Assembly (NCBI GenBank): GCA_024398075.1 | Contig: JAKSJM010000004.1 | Span: forward strand, 1-64,000 | Direction of reading: 5' to 3' | Length of the DNA stretch: 64,000 bases | Source of the DNA: Bacteroidales bacterium | Lineage (GTDB): Bacteria > Bacteroidota > Bacteroidia > Bacteroidales > UBA932 | Shown: one piece after another, positions 50,930 to 60,900 of the stretch | Layout of the letters: each line of letters opens with the position of its first letter | Numbering within the stretch: the first letter of the stretch is position 1 | Translations under genes and position numbers: made by a program | The notes under the pieces: generated by a model | What the model saw: the letters and a program-made list of their open reading frames with translations, nothing else | Told to the model about the DNA's origin: nothing | The model's database searches: none

Positions 50930-52405
50930 ATGAAAAATACAATTCTTAAAGGCATTTTCTGCGCTGCTCTTGCATCTTCAATGCTTGCATCATGCAGCGA
51001 GTGGATTGACATCCCAGTTGAGGCTACTCCTCCTGTAGATGCTATTGACTATACTGACGTAGCCAGCGCACAGCAGGTTCTCGTCGGAGCGTATGGAAAC
51101 TTCTGCGGAAACATGGCAGAGTGGTCATACGAGACCATCCTCGGTATCAGAGGAGACGATCTGGTAAAGGGTTCAAGCCCTACCGACCAGGCAGATCTTA
51201 CTTCATTCGATAACTTCGACTACAGCGCTGCTGGTGCTTACTGGGCTCTCAGCGGAGCATGGGGTGGCTACTACGCAGGTGTAGGCTACTACAATGAGGC
51301 TATCGAGGCATTCGAGAAGTACGCAGAGGCTGGCGCAAACGCAGCTACCATGAAGGATTACATCGCTCAGGTAACCGTACTCCGCGCATTCACTTACCTT
51401 CGTATCACACGCCTCTGGGGTGAGGTTCCAGTTTACTTCAAAAACTCTGAGAGAACTGGTATCAAGAGACTTACCCACCAGCACGTGATCGAGAAGGTCA
51501 TCGCCGACGTAGAGTCTGTGATCAACGACCTCCAGAACGTAAAGCCTAGCCAGGCTACTCTTCCTGGACAGGTTACCAAGTACACCGCTCACGCTGTGAT
51601 CGCCAAGCTCGCTGCTGAGATTCAGGACTATGACACTGTCCTCAAGCACACCGCTCCTATCGTCAACGATTATGGCAAGGGTGCACTCATGGCTGACTAC
51701 CACTATGTATTCACAAACGAGGGTAACCTTAAGGATGAACACATCCTCGAGGCACAGTGCAGCTCCCGTGCTGCCACAGCTACTGGTTGGAACGGTATGG
51801 GTTCATTCCAGGGACCTGGCGCCGCTATCACCGCCAAGGTGGCTATCAACGGCTCACACGAGATGTACTCAGGCTGGTCATTCTTCTGCCCTACCGACAA
51901 GATCGTGAACCTCATGAAGGCTAGAGGTGAGAAGGCTCGTTATGAGACTGGTATCATCTGGGCTGGTCAGGACACATGGTATGGTGATCACGTAGCTGAC
52001 ACCAACCCATACTCTGACAGATGGAACGGTAAGTTCTACAACCCTTCAGGTCTTTGCTACACCGCTGACTGGGGTGATGGTAACAACGTACGCCTCATCC
52101 GCTACGCTGACATCCTCCTCCTCGACGCTGAGGCTAAGGTGGCTAAGGGTCAGAATGGCGACCAGACCGTCAACTGGGTACGCGAGCGCGCTGGTCTTCC
52201 TGCTCTCACAAACGCTACCGCTGACCAGATCATGGAAGAGCGTTTCGTAGAGCTCTGCTTCGAGCACGGTGAGCGTTTCTATGACCTCGTTCGTACTGGC
52301 CGCGCCGCCAAGGAGCTCCCAGGATACACCGACGCGAAGAGATTCTACCCAATCCCTCAGACCGTTCTTGACGCATCCAAGTCAATGGCTGAGCCTGCTG
52401 AATAA
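50930..52405 (+). CDS. SusD-like nutrient-binding lipoprotein (locus 2)
   Basis: 491 residues, lipoprotein signal ending at Cys22 (LASC). SusD features: AQQVLVGAYGNFCG at the start, the TPR-like middle (TVLRAFTYLRITRLWGEVPVYF core) and the C-terminal MEERFVELCFEHGERFYDLVRTG. Lies 18 bp after SusC. Forms the lid of the SusC channel at the cell surface and binds the glycan. Followed by a strong stem-loop before the GH144 gene. Confidence 0.93.
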   Translation: MKNTILKGIFCAALASSMLASCSEWIDIPVEATPPVDAIDYTDVASAQQVLVGAYGNFCGNMAEWSYETILGIRGDDLVKGSSPTDQADLTSFDNFDYSAAGAYWALSGAWGGYYAGVGYYNEAIEAFEKYAEAGANAATMKDYIAQVTVLRAFTYLRITRLWGEVPVYFKNSERTGIKRLTHQHVIEKVIADVESVINDLQNVKPSQATLPGQVTKYTAHAVIAKLAAEIQDYDTVLKHTAPIVNDYGKGALMADYHYVFTNEGNLKDEHILEAQCSSRAATATGWNGMGSFQGPGAAITAKVAINGSHEMYSGWSFFCPTDKIVNLMKARGEKARYETGIIWAGQDTWYGDHVADTNPYSDRWNGKFYNPSGLCYTADWGDGNNVRLIRYADILLLDAEAKVAKGQNGDQTVNWVRERAGLPALTNATADQIMEERFVELCFEHGERFYDLVRTGRAAKELPGYTDAKRFYPIPQTVLDASKSMAEPAE

Positions 52406-52434
52406 TCTATACTCAACAGTTAATACTATCACTG

Positions 52435-52467
52435 ATAGCCTGGCAGGGCTGGACCCTACCAGGCTAT
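52435..52467 (+). terminator. Stem-loop between SusD 2 and GH144, leaky terminator candidate
   Basis: Arms 52435-52448 and 52454-52467 pair over 14 positions with one mismatch (ATAGCCTGG/CCAGGCTAT and AGGG/CCCT) around a 5-nt loop. No strong T run follows. It likely trims or attenuates the message so that SusC/SusD exceed the enzymes downstream. Confidence 0.65.
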
Positions 52468-52484
52468 TATTAACTAAATAGCCA

Positions 52485-53897
52485 ATGAAAAGATTGATAT
52501 TTTTCCTCAGCATGGTACTTGTGCTGGCTTCGTGCAGCCCTAAGACCACTGATAAGCACTTCATTCCTATCAAGCCTGTAGGCATCATCCAAGGACTCTC
52601 TGACGACGAGCTCCTTGAGACCGTACAACGCCAAACCTTCAGATTCTTCTGGGAGTTCGGACATCCTGTATCAGGCCTCGCACGCGAGCGTACAAACACC
52701 GTCAAGGGAGCAACATACTGGGACTATATCAATGAAGCATACGACATCCCTAACTTCTCCGAGCACACCTACGGACCTGAGTCCTGCGCCATCGGAGGTA
52801 GCGGATTCGGTATCATGGCACTCTGCGTAGCCGTAGAGCGTGGATGGATCACCAAGGAAGCAGCGCTGGAGCGCCTCCACAAGATAGTGGAGTTCCTCAT
52901 GCAGGCCGAGACCTTCCACGGGGTGTTCCCTCACTTCATGAACGGCGACACGGGCAAGCCTGTGACTTTCGGTCGCCTCGATGAAGGTGGCGACCTGGTC
53001 GAAACCTCATATCTTTTCATGGGTCTTCTCACTGCCCGCGCATATTTCAATGGCGACAGCCCACTCGAGGTGTATCTCCGCGACAAGATCACCCATATGT
53101 GGGAGACTGTAAACTGGGCGTGGTACGAGAAGGATGGTCTTCTCTACTGGCACTGGTGCCCAAATCAGGGCTACGACATGAACTTCCCTATCGTGGGATG
53201 GAACGAGTGCCTCATCACATACATTGTCGCTGCATCATCACCTACTCACCCTATCTCCAAGGATGTCTACGAGAGCTGCTGGAAGATGTCTCCATCATAC
53301 AGAAACACCACCGAGCGCTATGGCTACACCATTCCTCTGGGTGACTGGGGCGAGGCGCTCGCAGGACCATTGTTCTTCGAGCAGTACACATTCCAGGGCA
53401 TTGACCCCAATGGTCTCTATGACGAGGAGGGCGTGCACTACTACGAGCAGGGGCGCCTCCACACACTCAGCCAGCGCGCATACTGCATCGCCAACCCTAA
53501 GGGATACAAGGGATACGGCGAGAACTGCTGGGGACTCACCGCTGGCGACAGCAACAAAGGCTACGTCGCACACGACCCTAACTGCGACTACGGCGTGATC
53601 CAGCCTACGGCAGCATTGTCATCCATGCCATACACACCGGTTGAGACAATGGAAGTGATAAGACACTTCTACTACGACCTCGGCGACCAGATCTGGGGCG
53701 AATACGGCTTCGTCGACGGCTTCAACCCTGACACCGGATGGGCATCGAACACATGGCTTGCCATCGACGAGGGCCCTATCATCAACATGATCGAGAACTA
53801 CCGCACCGGCATGCTTTGGAAGATATTCATGAACCTTCCTGAGATCCAGAACGGACTCGCAAGACTTGGATTCACACATCCATATTCAGAAAAATAA
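52485..53897 (+). CDS. GH144-type beta-1,2-glucan hydrolase lipoprotein (C)
   Basis: 470 residues, lipoprotein signal ending at Cys17 (LASC). GH144 motifs: FWEFGHPVSGLARER, GGSGFGIMALCVAV, FPHFMNGDTGK, DEGGDLVETSYLFMGLL, YWHWCPNQGYDMNFPIVGWNECL (in short pieces), GEYGFVDGF and IENYRTGMLWKIFM. Coupled to SusC/SusD, it may be the surface enzyme that cuts the polymer before import (inference). Its stop overlaps the next start by one base (TAATG). Confidence 0.9.
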   Translation: MKRLIFFLSMVLVLASCSPKTTDKHFIPIKPVGIIQGLSDDELLETVQRQTFRFFWEFGHPVSGLARERTNTVKGATYWDYINEAYDIPNFSEHTYGPESCAIGGSGFGIMALCVAVERGWITKEAALERLHKIVEFLMQAETFHGVFPHFMNGDTGKPVTFGRLDEGGDLVETSYLFMGLLTARAYFNGDSPLEVYLRDKITHMWETVNWAWYEKDGLLYWHWCPNQGYDMNFPIVGWNECLITYIVAASSPTHPISKDVYESCWKMSPSYRNTTERYGYTIPLGDWGEALAGPLFFEQYTFQGIDPNGLYDEEGVHYYEQGRLHTLSQRAYCIANPKGYKGYGENCWGLTAGDSNKGYVAHDPNCDYGVIQPTAALSSMPYTPVETMEVIRHFYYDLGDQIWGEYGFVDGFNPDTGWASNTWLAIDEGPIINMIENYRTGMLWKIFMNLPEIQNGLARLGFTHPYSEK

Positions 53898-55873
53898 TGA
53901 AGAGAATTCTTCAGACTATCATTCTATTTGCTATCACCGTGAGTTGCGCCCCTAAGGCAGAGCTCACGGTGTTGCGTAAGACAAGCTCGCCCGACGGAAG
54001 GCTCAGCATGACCATCAGTTCCACCGAAGGCAAGCTGTCTTATTGCGTAGAATACGACGGAAAGACTGTCGTCAGCCCTTCGGAACTGGGACTTGAACTT
54101 GACGAGGGATATTTCGGCGATCAGGTGAAGATAGTGAAGTCAAGGACACGCACTGTCAAGGACTCCTACGAACTTCCTGTCGGAAAATGCAGCCATGTAG
54201 ACGCTGTATGCAAGGAGTCCAGAATTACACTCTCCGACGAGATAACGCTGGACCTTGTGGTACGCGTATATGACGACGGAGCAGCATTCAGGTACGAAAT
54301 TCCAGACCAGGAAACCATACATAAGCTTAACCTGCGTGCTGAAAGAATGGACATGCGACTTGGCCCTGACTCAGAAGCCACAGTGCTGCCACTAAAGGAC
54401 TTTCATAATTCTCACGAAGGTAATTATCTGATATCCAATGTAAAAGAACTACCTGAGGACAGTCTTTTCGACCTCCCTGCGACTTTCAAGGCAGGCGATG
54501 ACATATTCCTTTCTTTCACAGAGGCTGATGTACGCGACTACGCAGGAATGTATCTGGTAAAGTCAGAAGACGCGCTTACCAGCAAGCTCTCGCCAAGGTT
54601 AGACCAGCCTGAGTACTGCGTGATTTCCGACCTTCCGCACCATAGTCCATGGAGGGTATTCTCTGTCAGCGACAGGATAGGAGCCATCATGGAGTCAAAC
54701 ATACTCACAAACCTCGCGGAGCCTTGCCGCATCGGCGACACCTCCTGGCTGAAGCCGGGCAAGACCACCTTCAACTGGTGGTGCGCGACCCAGGTGCCGG
54801 ACTCAGTGCATGCCGGAAACAACTTTGAGACAAGCAGATACTATATAGATTTCGCAGCAGAATTCGGGCTTGAGTACCACTCAGTCTTCGGCTATGGCGA
54901 CGAACCTTGGTACGTGGACAGTGTCATGGGATTCAGCGAATGCGGCCCGGACGCAGACCTCACCAGGACGGTTCCGGAGCTGGACTTCCCTGCCGTGTGC
55001 TCATACGCCGCATCGAAGGGTGTCGACATCCATGTCTGGACAAACTGGAAAGCATTGTATCAGAATATCGATGCGAACTTCGACAAGTTCAACGAGTGGG
55101 GCGTGAAAGGCATGATGGTGGACTTCATGGACAGAGACGACCAGCAGATGATACAGATTCAGGAGGAGATATTGAAAAAGGCCGCCGAGCACCACCTGTT
55201 CGTGCAGTTCCACGGCTCGTCGAAGCCTTCCGGCCTCTCCAGGACCTATCCAAATGAGTTCACGCGCGAGGGGACATTGAACTACGAAGTGTACAAATGG
55301 CACAGCGACAGGCTGGGCGCCGACCACGACATCACCATGCCTTTCACCAGAGTGCTCGCAGGCCCAGCCGACTACCATCTCGGCGGCTTCAGGGCCATGC
55401 CCGCGCAGTCGCATGTGGCGGACTACTTCGAGCCGAAGGTCACAAACACCAGGTGCCACATGCTCGCCATGTACGTGGTGCTGGAGAGTTACCTTCATAT
55501 GGTCGCCGACTATCCCGAGAATTACAGAGGCGAGCCGGGAGCGGAATTCCTTTCCGCGGTTCCGACCACCTGGGACGAGACGAGGGTGCTTGACGCGAAG
55601 CTCAATGAGTACGAGGTCATCGGCCGAAGAAGCGGCGACGACTGGTACATGGGGGCCATTTCGAACCACGAAGGCAGGAGCATTGGTGTAAAGCTGGACT
55701 TCCTCGGCAACGGCGAATACGAGCTCACATGGTTTATGGATGGCGACAATGTCGCGGAGGATCCCAATCAGCTCATGAAGATGGTCACGACCGTCACGCA
55801 GAACGACACCATCACGCTCAACATCGCCCCTGACGGAGGCGGTGCAGCATTGATTTTCAGGAAATTATCATAA
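53897..55873 (+). CDS. GH97 glycoside hydrolase, retaining-type (alpha-galactosidase-like)
   Basis: 658 residues, lipoprotein signal ending at Cys17 (TVSC). N-terminal beta-sandwich of the GH97 type (SSPDGRLSMTIS, DDGAAFRYEIP), then a barrel with NWWCATQVPDSVHAG, HVWTNWKALYQ, KGMMVDFMDRDDQQM and FHGSSKPSGLSRTYPNEF (core pieces). Asp409 in VDFMDR lines up, from memory of the family, with the nucleophile of retaining GH97 alpha-galactosidases rather than the inverting SusB-type enzymes. A calcium ion is usual in the family. Predicted periplasmic enzyme removing alpha-linked sugar branches. Coupled to GH144 C. Confidence 0.85.
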   Translation: MKRILQTIILFAITVSCAPKAELTVLRKTSSPDGRLSMTISSTEGKLSYCVEYDGKTVVSPSELGLELDEGYFGDQVKIVKSRTRTVKDSYELPVGKCSHVDAVCKESRITLSDEITLDLVVRVYDDGAAFRYEIPDQETIHKLNLRAERMDMRLGPDSEATVLPLKDFHNSHEGNYLISNVKELPEDSLFDLPATFKAGDDIFLSFTEADVRDYAGMYLVKSEDALTSKLSPRLDQPEYCVISDLPHHSPWRVFSVSDRIGAIMESNILTNLAEPCRIGDTSWLKPGKTTFNWWCATQVPDSVHAGNNFETSRYYIDFAAEFGLEYHSVFGYGDEPWYVDSVMGFSECGPDADLTRTVPELDFPAVCSYAASKGVDIHVWTNWKALYQNIDANFDKFNEWGVKGMMVDFMDRDDQQMIQIQEEILKKAAEHHLFVQFHGSSKPSGLSRTYPNEFTREGTLNYEVYKWHSDRLGADHDITMPFTRVLAGPADYHLGGFRAMPAQSHVADYFEPKVTNTRCHMLAMYVVLESYLHMVADYPENYRGEPGAEFLSAVPTTWDETRVLDAKLNEYEVIGRRSGDDWYMGAISNHEGRSIGVKLDFLGNGEYELTWFMDGDNVAEDPNQLMKMVTTVTQNDTITLNIAPDGGGAALIFRKLS

Positions 55874-55883
55874 AGTAAAGAAT

Positions 55884-56717
55884 ATGAGACGCTATTTTCA
55901 CTTACTTGCAGTGATCGCAGTTCTTCTCACTGCAGCAGGCTGCAGCCAGAAAAAAGAGACCCTCAAGGTCATGTCCTACAATATCCGTCTGGGCATTGCC
56001 GATGACGGCGACAACTCGTGGGATTTCCGCAAGCCAGCCACCATCGAGATGCTGGAGACCCTCAATCCCGACATCTTCGGCGTGCAGGAAGCATACAACT
56101 ATCAGCTCAGCTACATCACCGACAACTGTCCGCAGTACAGCTGCTTCGGAGTCGGCAGGGATGACGGTTCCGACGAGGGCGAGCACATGTCCATCTTCTA
56201 TGACAACACCAAGTTCGAGTGTCTGGAATGGGGAAACTATTGGCTTTCAGAGACTCCCGAAGTGCCATCATTCGGCTGGGACGCAGCCTGCAGGCGCACC
56301 GCCACCTGGGCGCTGCTGAAGAACAAGCAGACCGGCAGCGAATTCTTCTTCGTGAACACCCACCTCGACCACATAGGCGTACAGGCCAGGATCAATGGCC
56401 TAGCCCTCGTGGTGGACAAGATAGCCGACATGAATCCGAACGGCAATCCAATGATTCTCACCGGAGACTTCAACGTGGAGCCTGACGACATTTGCCTCGT
56501 GGACCTGAACACCAAGATGAGCAGTGCCCGAGCCACAGCCGAGGTCAGCGACACCAAGCCATCCTTCAACGGCTGGGGCGAGGCGAGCGAAACCATCGAC
56601 TACATCTACTACTCAGGCTTCAGCTGCTGTAAGACATTCCGCGTAGTGGACGAGTCTTTCGCCGACAAGCCATACATCTCTGACCACTACCCAGTCATCG
56701 CCGAGATAGAGTTCTAA
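55884..56717 (+). CDS. Endonuclease/exonuclease/phosphatase (EEP) family lipoprotein
   Basis: 277 residues, lipoprotein signal ending at Cys20 (AAGC). The EEP fold is complete: MSYNIRLG (metal Asn), DIFGVQEA (metal Glu), NTHLDHIG (catalytic His), GDFNVEP (Asp and Asn) and SDHYPV (final Asp-His pair). Exported EEP proteins cleave phosphodiester or phosphomonoester bonds in lipids, sugars or nucleic acids. It lies 10 bp after GH97, so probably in the same operon and possibly removes phosphate-type substituents from the glycan (inference). It overlaps the convergent phosphoesterase gene by 4 bp. Confidence 0.9.
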   Translation: MRRYFHLLAVIAVLLTAAGCSQKKETLKVMSYNIRLGIADDGDNSWDFRKPATIEMLETLNPDIFGVQEAYNYQLSYITDNCPQYSCFGVGRDDGSDEGEHMSIFYDNTKFECLEWGNYWLSETPEVPSFGWDAACRRTATWALLKNKQTGSEFFFVNTHLDHIGVQARINGLALVVDKIADMNPNGNPMILTGDFNVEPDDICLVDLNTKMSSARATAEVSDTKPSFNGWGEASETIDYIYYSGFSCCKTFRVVDESFADKPYISDHYPVIAEIEF

Positions 56718-57865
56718 ATGGGCGAGACGGTGACCTTGAAAGTCATGTAGGGGTCGCGGTAGCGGAAGCGAAGACGGCGGCCTGACGCGCTCGGACCAGG
56801 GCCGGCGGGGAGGGACCAGACGTGTGGGGAAGGGGCGGAGAGGACGGGGATGATCTCGTCCTTGTGGTCGCGGCGGTATTCGCGGGAGAGCTGGCGCGTC
56901 TGCTCCTTGAGGAGCGCGAGCTCGGGAGCCATCTCGGCGACCTGGGTGAGGGTGAGCCAGCGCAGGCCGCGGCGGACCTGAAGGGTGCCGCCCTCGGCGC
57001 CGCCGAAGACATTGGCACGGAGAGTGCCGTCAGCGGAGATGTGCGCGCTCAGCTGGAAGTCCTCCGGACGGCGTACCGCCTTGAAGCTGAGGCGCTTGAT
57101 GCCTTCAGATGGGGTGATGTCTGCGACGAAGTAGCCCCTCGGGGCGCCGCAGTTCATGATGGCCCACGGGATGCCGTCGGCATCCTTGACGCCACGCCAC
57201 CAGGTGCCGCAGGTCGCTCCTACGTCGAGGACGTCGCTCGCGCCCAGCTTCGCGCGCCTGACGGTGTGCGTATGTCCGCAGACATACTGCACCTTGACCG
57301 GCGCCATCACGCGCTGGAGCGTATCCTGCGCCGCCTCGGAGAACTCCCACACGGGGATGTGCGAACAGAAAATGACGGGTTCATTGGCCTCCGCCACGAC
57401 GCCAGAGAGCCACTTCCACTGACTATCGCGCAGCCCGCCCTCGTACGAGGCCATGCCGCTGATGCGCACATCATCCATGAGGATGAAGCGCACCCCGCCC
57501 ATCACGAAAGTCGTGTCCGGAGCGTGGATCACGCGAGAAAACGTGGCGCAGTCGCGCGCATCGTACATCTTCCCTCGCGCGTCGCGGTAGACGTCCTTGT
57601 CATGGTTGCCATTGGTGCACACCCACTTCACCCCAATGGAGTCCAATGACGCCCTGGAAGGCTCCAGAAGCTCCACCTTGTCATTCACCAAGTCGCCGAG
57701 TATGACCACCAGGTCAATGTCCTTGCGTTCGCGAAGCTCGCGATATATGGATTTCTGCGCATAACGCAGCTCCGTCTGGTTATCCACCTGCGGGTCGCCG
57801 ACAAAGGCAACTCGGATGCCGGCGAAGAGCAATGTCGCCGCTAAACTGATAAAACTTGCCATCAT
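56714..57865 (-). CDS. Calcineurin-like metallophosphoesterase, exported
   Basis: 383 residues from ATG 57865, or 382 from ATG 57862. A hydrophobic N-terminus probably serves as a signal. Metal motifs: VGDPQ (first motif, with Gln where most members have His, as often in Bacteroidota), LGDLVND, NGNHD, CSHIPVW and CGHTHT. The C-terminal about 100 residues form the metallophosphatase C-terminal beta domain. G+C is high. Hydrolyses phosphomono- or diesters; substrate unknown. Convergent with the EEP gene and divergent from SusC 3. Confidence 0.85.
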   Translation of the reverse strand: MMASFISLAATLLFAGIRVAFVGDPQVDNQTELRYAQKSIYRELRERKDIDLVVILGDLVNDKVELLEPSRASLDSIGVKWVCTNGNHDKDVYRDARGKMYDARDCATFSRVIHAPDTTFVMGGVRFILMDDVRISGMASYEGGLRDSQWKWLSGVVAEANEPVIFCSHIPVWEFSEAAQDTLQRVMAPVKVQYVCGHTHTVRRAKLGASDVLDVGATCGTWWRGVKDADGIPWAIMNCGAPRGYFVADITPSEGIKRLSFKAVRRPEDFQLSAHISADGTLRANVFGGAEGGTLQVRRGLRWLTLTQVAEMAPELALLKEQTRQLSREYRRDHKDEIIPVLSAPSPHVWSLPAGPGPSASGRRLRFRYRDPYMTFKVTVSPI

Positions 57866-57870
57866 AGGGA

Positions 57871-57878
57871 CAAAAATA
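57871..57878 (-). promoter_or_regulatory. -7 box of the phosphoesterase gene
   Basis: Reads TATTTTTG on the minus strand, 6-9 bp before the start codon: near-leaderless. On the plus strand a weaker box, TATCTTGC (57891-57898), may serve SusC 3 with a leader of about 40 nt. Confidence 0.5.
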
Positions 57879-57944
57879 GTATTTTTTTGTTATCTTGCAC
57901 CCCATTAAGTTGAGTAGTAGTATTTCACATATCCCCCAAAGATT

Positions 57945-60900
57945 ATGAAATTTAGATTCACATGCTTACTGGTCGTACTGTGCGCATTGCTCTCGATTGA
58001 CTCTTTCGCGCAGAAATCAACTAGGATCCTCAGAGGAAAAATTGTTGACTCCAGCGGCGAGGCACTAGCTGGAGCTGTTGTTTATGTCCCTTCCACTAAA
58101 AAGGGAGAAGTAGCAAATATTGATGGAGAGTACGCTATCGCACTCCCCGAGGGTAAACGCGTCCCCGTGGAAGTTTCCTTTATGGGAATGAACACGAAAA
58201 AATTATTTGTCGAGGCTGACCAGACCGTCCTGAATGTCACTCTTGAGGACGATAACCAGATTGAGCAGTCAGTGATCACTGTGGGATATGGTGTCGTACA
58301 GAAGCGTAGCGATATCACAGGATCAGCTTATCAGGTAAACGCAGAAGACATAAAGACACTCCCTAAGGGAAACATTGCCGGTATGCTTTCAGGTATCGTT
58401 CCTGGTCTCCAGGTCACTGAGAGCGACTCGTACGCCAGAAATCGTTTCTCTCTACGAGTTAGAGGAGACGCATCACTCAGCGCCAACTGCGAGCCTCTGT
58501 GGATCGTCGATGACGTGCCTCTTTATGTGGGAAGTACCACGGGCAATACAGTTACCGGCATGAGTTACTCTGTCAGCCCGATTTCGTTTCTCAACCCGGA
58601 AGACATCGAGTCTATCACTGTCCTTAAGGATGCTGCTATGACTTCTATCTATGGAGCAAATGGATCAAACGGAGTTATCCTCGTCACCACGAAAAAAGGA
58701 AGCAATGATGGACAAGCTCATCTTACAGCAAAGATTCAGCAAGGTTTCTCGAAGACCGACCCGACCACACTCATCAAATACTGTAACAAGGAGCAGTGGC
58801 TCAGCCTTGCCACAGAGGCCTTTTTGGGAGCGGGATACACTATGGATCTTTTCCCATATCAGGACAACGAGCATAACTCATATTCTACCACTGATACTAA
58901 CTGGCAGCAGGTATACCTTGGTCCAGGACAACATTCATCTATCGATCTCACCATCAGAAATGGCGCGGCCAAAATGAGCAACTACCTGGACTTCAGTTTC
59001 TTCAATGAGGATTTCATCGTCCAGGGCAATAACACCAAGCGCTTTTCGGTGAACGAAAGAATGTCTTTTGACATGACAAGAAAACTACGCGCAGACCTTA
59101 AACTTGCTCTCAGTTATAACATTAACGACATCTTCTCCCTGAGTTCAAGTATGATGAAGGTTATCCCTATCTTCTCTCCCTATGACGAGGATGGTGTAAC
59201 CCCTAGGCTTTATAACTGGTACATTCGTGAACTTGGTACCACCGAGGTCGTACAGCGTAAATTCGTCTATAACGATGTGCCAGATAGAGAGTTCAACGAC
59301 AACTACCAGTATGGACTGACAGCCTCTGGCAGTGTAAACCTTAAGTACAATATCCTTGATGGACTTACCGCATCGACTCTGCTGACATTGAATAATTTTT
59401 CTTCAATGGAGCTGATGTACGATTCATCAAGAACACTTGATGGAATCAGCGACTCTGGCCTGAACGGTTATTCACGAAGAGCGGCTGCATTCACTAACAG
59501 CTGGACTCACAGCTCCAAACTGAATTTTAACAAGTCGATAGGGCTGAATAAAATGTATGCTCTGGCTGGATACGAAATACATAGTAGAGAGAGCCATAGC
59601 TTCTATGCCACCGGACAGGGTTTCTCAAATGACTCTATCAAGGAGATCTCTTACGCCACCGACCAGACAAAGAAAGGATCATCATCAGCAGACAACTCTA
59701 GACAGCTTGGCTATTTCGCAAATCTATCGTACACATTCGATAATCGCTATGTCCTGACAGGGTCATATCGAAGAGATGGATATTCTGCATTCAGCACCTA
59801 TCATCGCTGGGGACATTTCGGAGCAGCAGGCGTTGCTTGGAATATCGACAAGGAGCGATGGTGGCATTCAAACCATATAGATAGGCTGAAGATAAATGCC
59901 AGCTATGGTCTCGATGGAAACTCACGAGTAAACACCAGCTCATCTTATGGAACATACACTTATGGATCTTCCGGCAACTATGGAGGCGCTATGGGTGCAG
60001 TACAGTCAGCAGTGCCTAACCCAGGACTGAGCTGGGAAACCACTTACAAGTTTAACCTCGGAGTCAGCACTGCACTTTTCAATAATAGATTGAATCTCCA
60101 GGTTGACGCTTATGATAACTATACTCGCGATCTTTTATACTCAGGCCGAGTATCATCCATTATCGAAAGCGGATCAGTTACACGAAACGTTGGAGTGATG
60201 GAAAACAAGGGCTTTGAGCTTACAGTTGGCGTCGATATCATTAAGCAGCCGCAGCGCGACTGGAGCGTCAGATTCAATGGCTCTGTCAACAGAAACATTA
60301 TTCAGGAGCTCTATAAAGACATGCACACTGGTTTCTTTGACACCGTGTGGGTCAAAGGTGCAAGTAAGGGAGCCTTCTGGCTTAGTCGCTGGGCTGGTGT
60401 AGACCCGACCAATGGTGCGCCTATGTGGTATGACGCGAATGGTAATCTTACATACACATTTAGTTACGACAACAGAGTCCTCCTTGAGCAGTATGATACT
60501 CAGCCAGACTTCTATGGAGCCATTGTGAGTGACAGCAGATGGGGAAACCTTTCACTGCGAGTACAGTGTAACTACTCCCTGGGAGGTTGGGCTTTGAATG
60601 GAAAGTATTACGATGGATATGACATTCTCAGTTCAAACACCATCGTAGAGGAGCTGGATCACTGGCGCAAGCCTGGCGACATCGCCATTAATCCTATCTA
60701 TCAGCTGAATAGTTCTAACAATTCATCGCTTGGTTCTACACGTTTCCTTTATAACTGTTCATATTTCCAGATCAAGAATGTGGCGTTGAGATATGTTATG
60801 CCAGACTCTTTCAATCGAGCACTCAAGGTTAACGGAATGACGGTGTCCCTTATCGGAGACAACTTATATATGTTCTGCGCAGGAATGAGCAAAAACAGAA

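Noticed and set aside
55001..55669. A 222-codon open frame antisense to GH97
   Set aside because: Shadow of the GH97 catalytic region; no independent support.
35281..55873. Starch-utilisation locus, suggested by GH31 and GH97
   Set aside because: No GH13 amylase is present, GH31 lies in a different operon, and three GH144 plus two GH3 genes fit beta-1,2-glucan better.
56822..57649. A 275-codon open frame antisense to the phosphoesterase
   Set aside because: Shadow frame in GC-rich DNA; the opposite strand has all metallophosphoesterase motifs.
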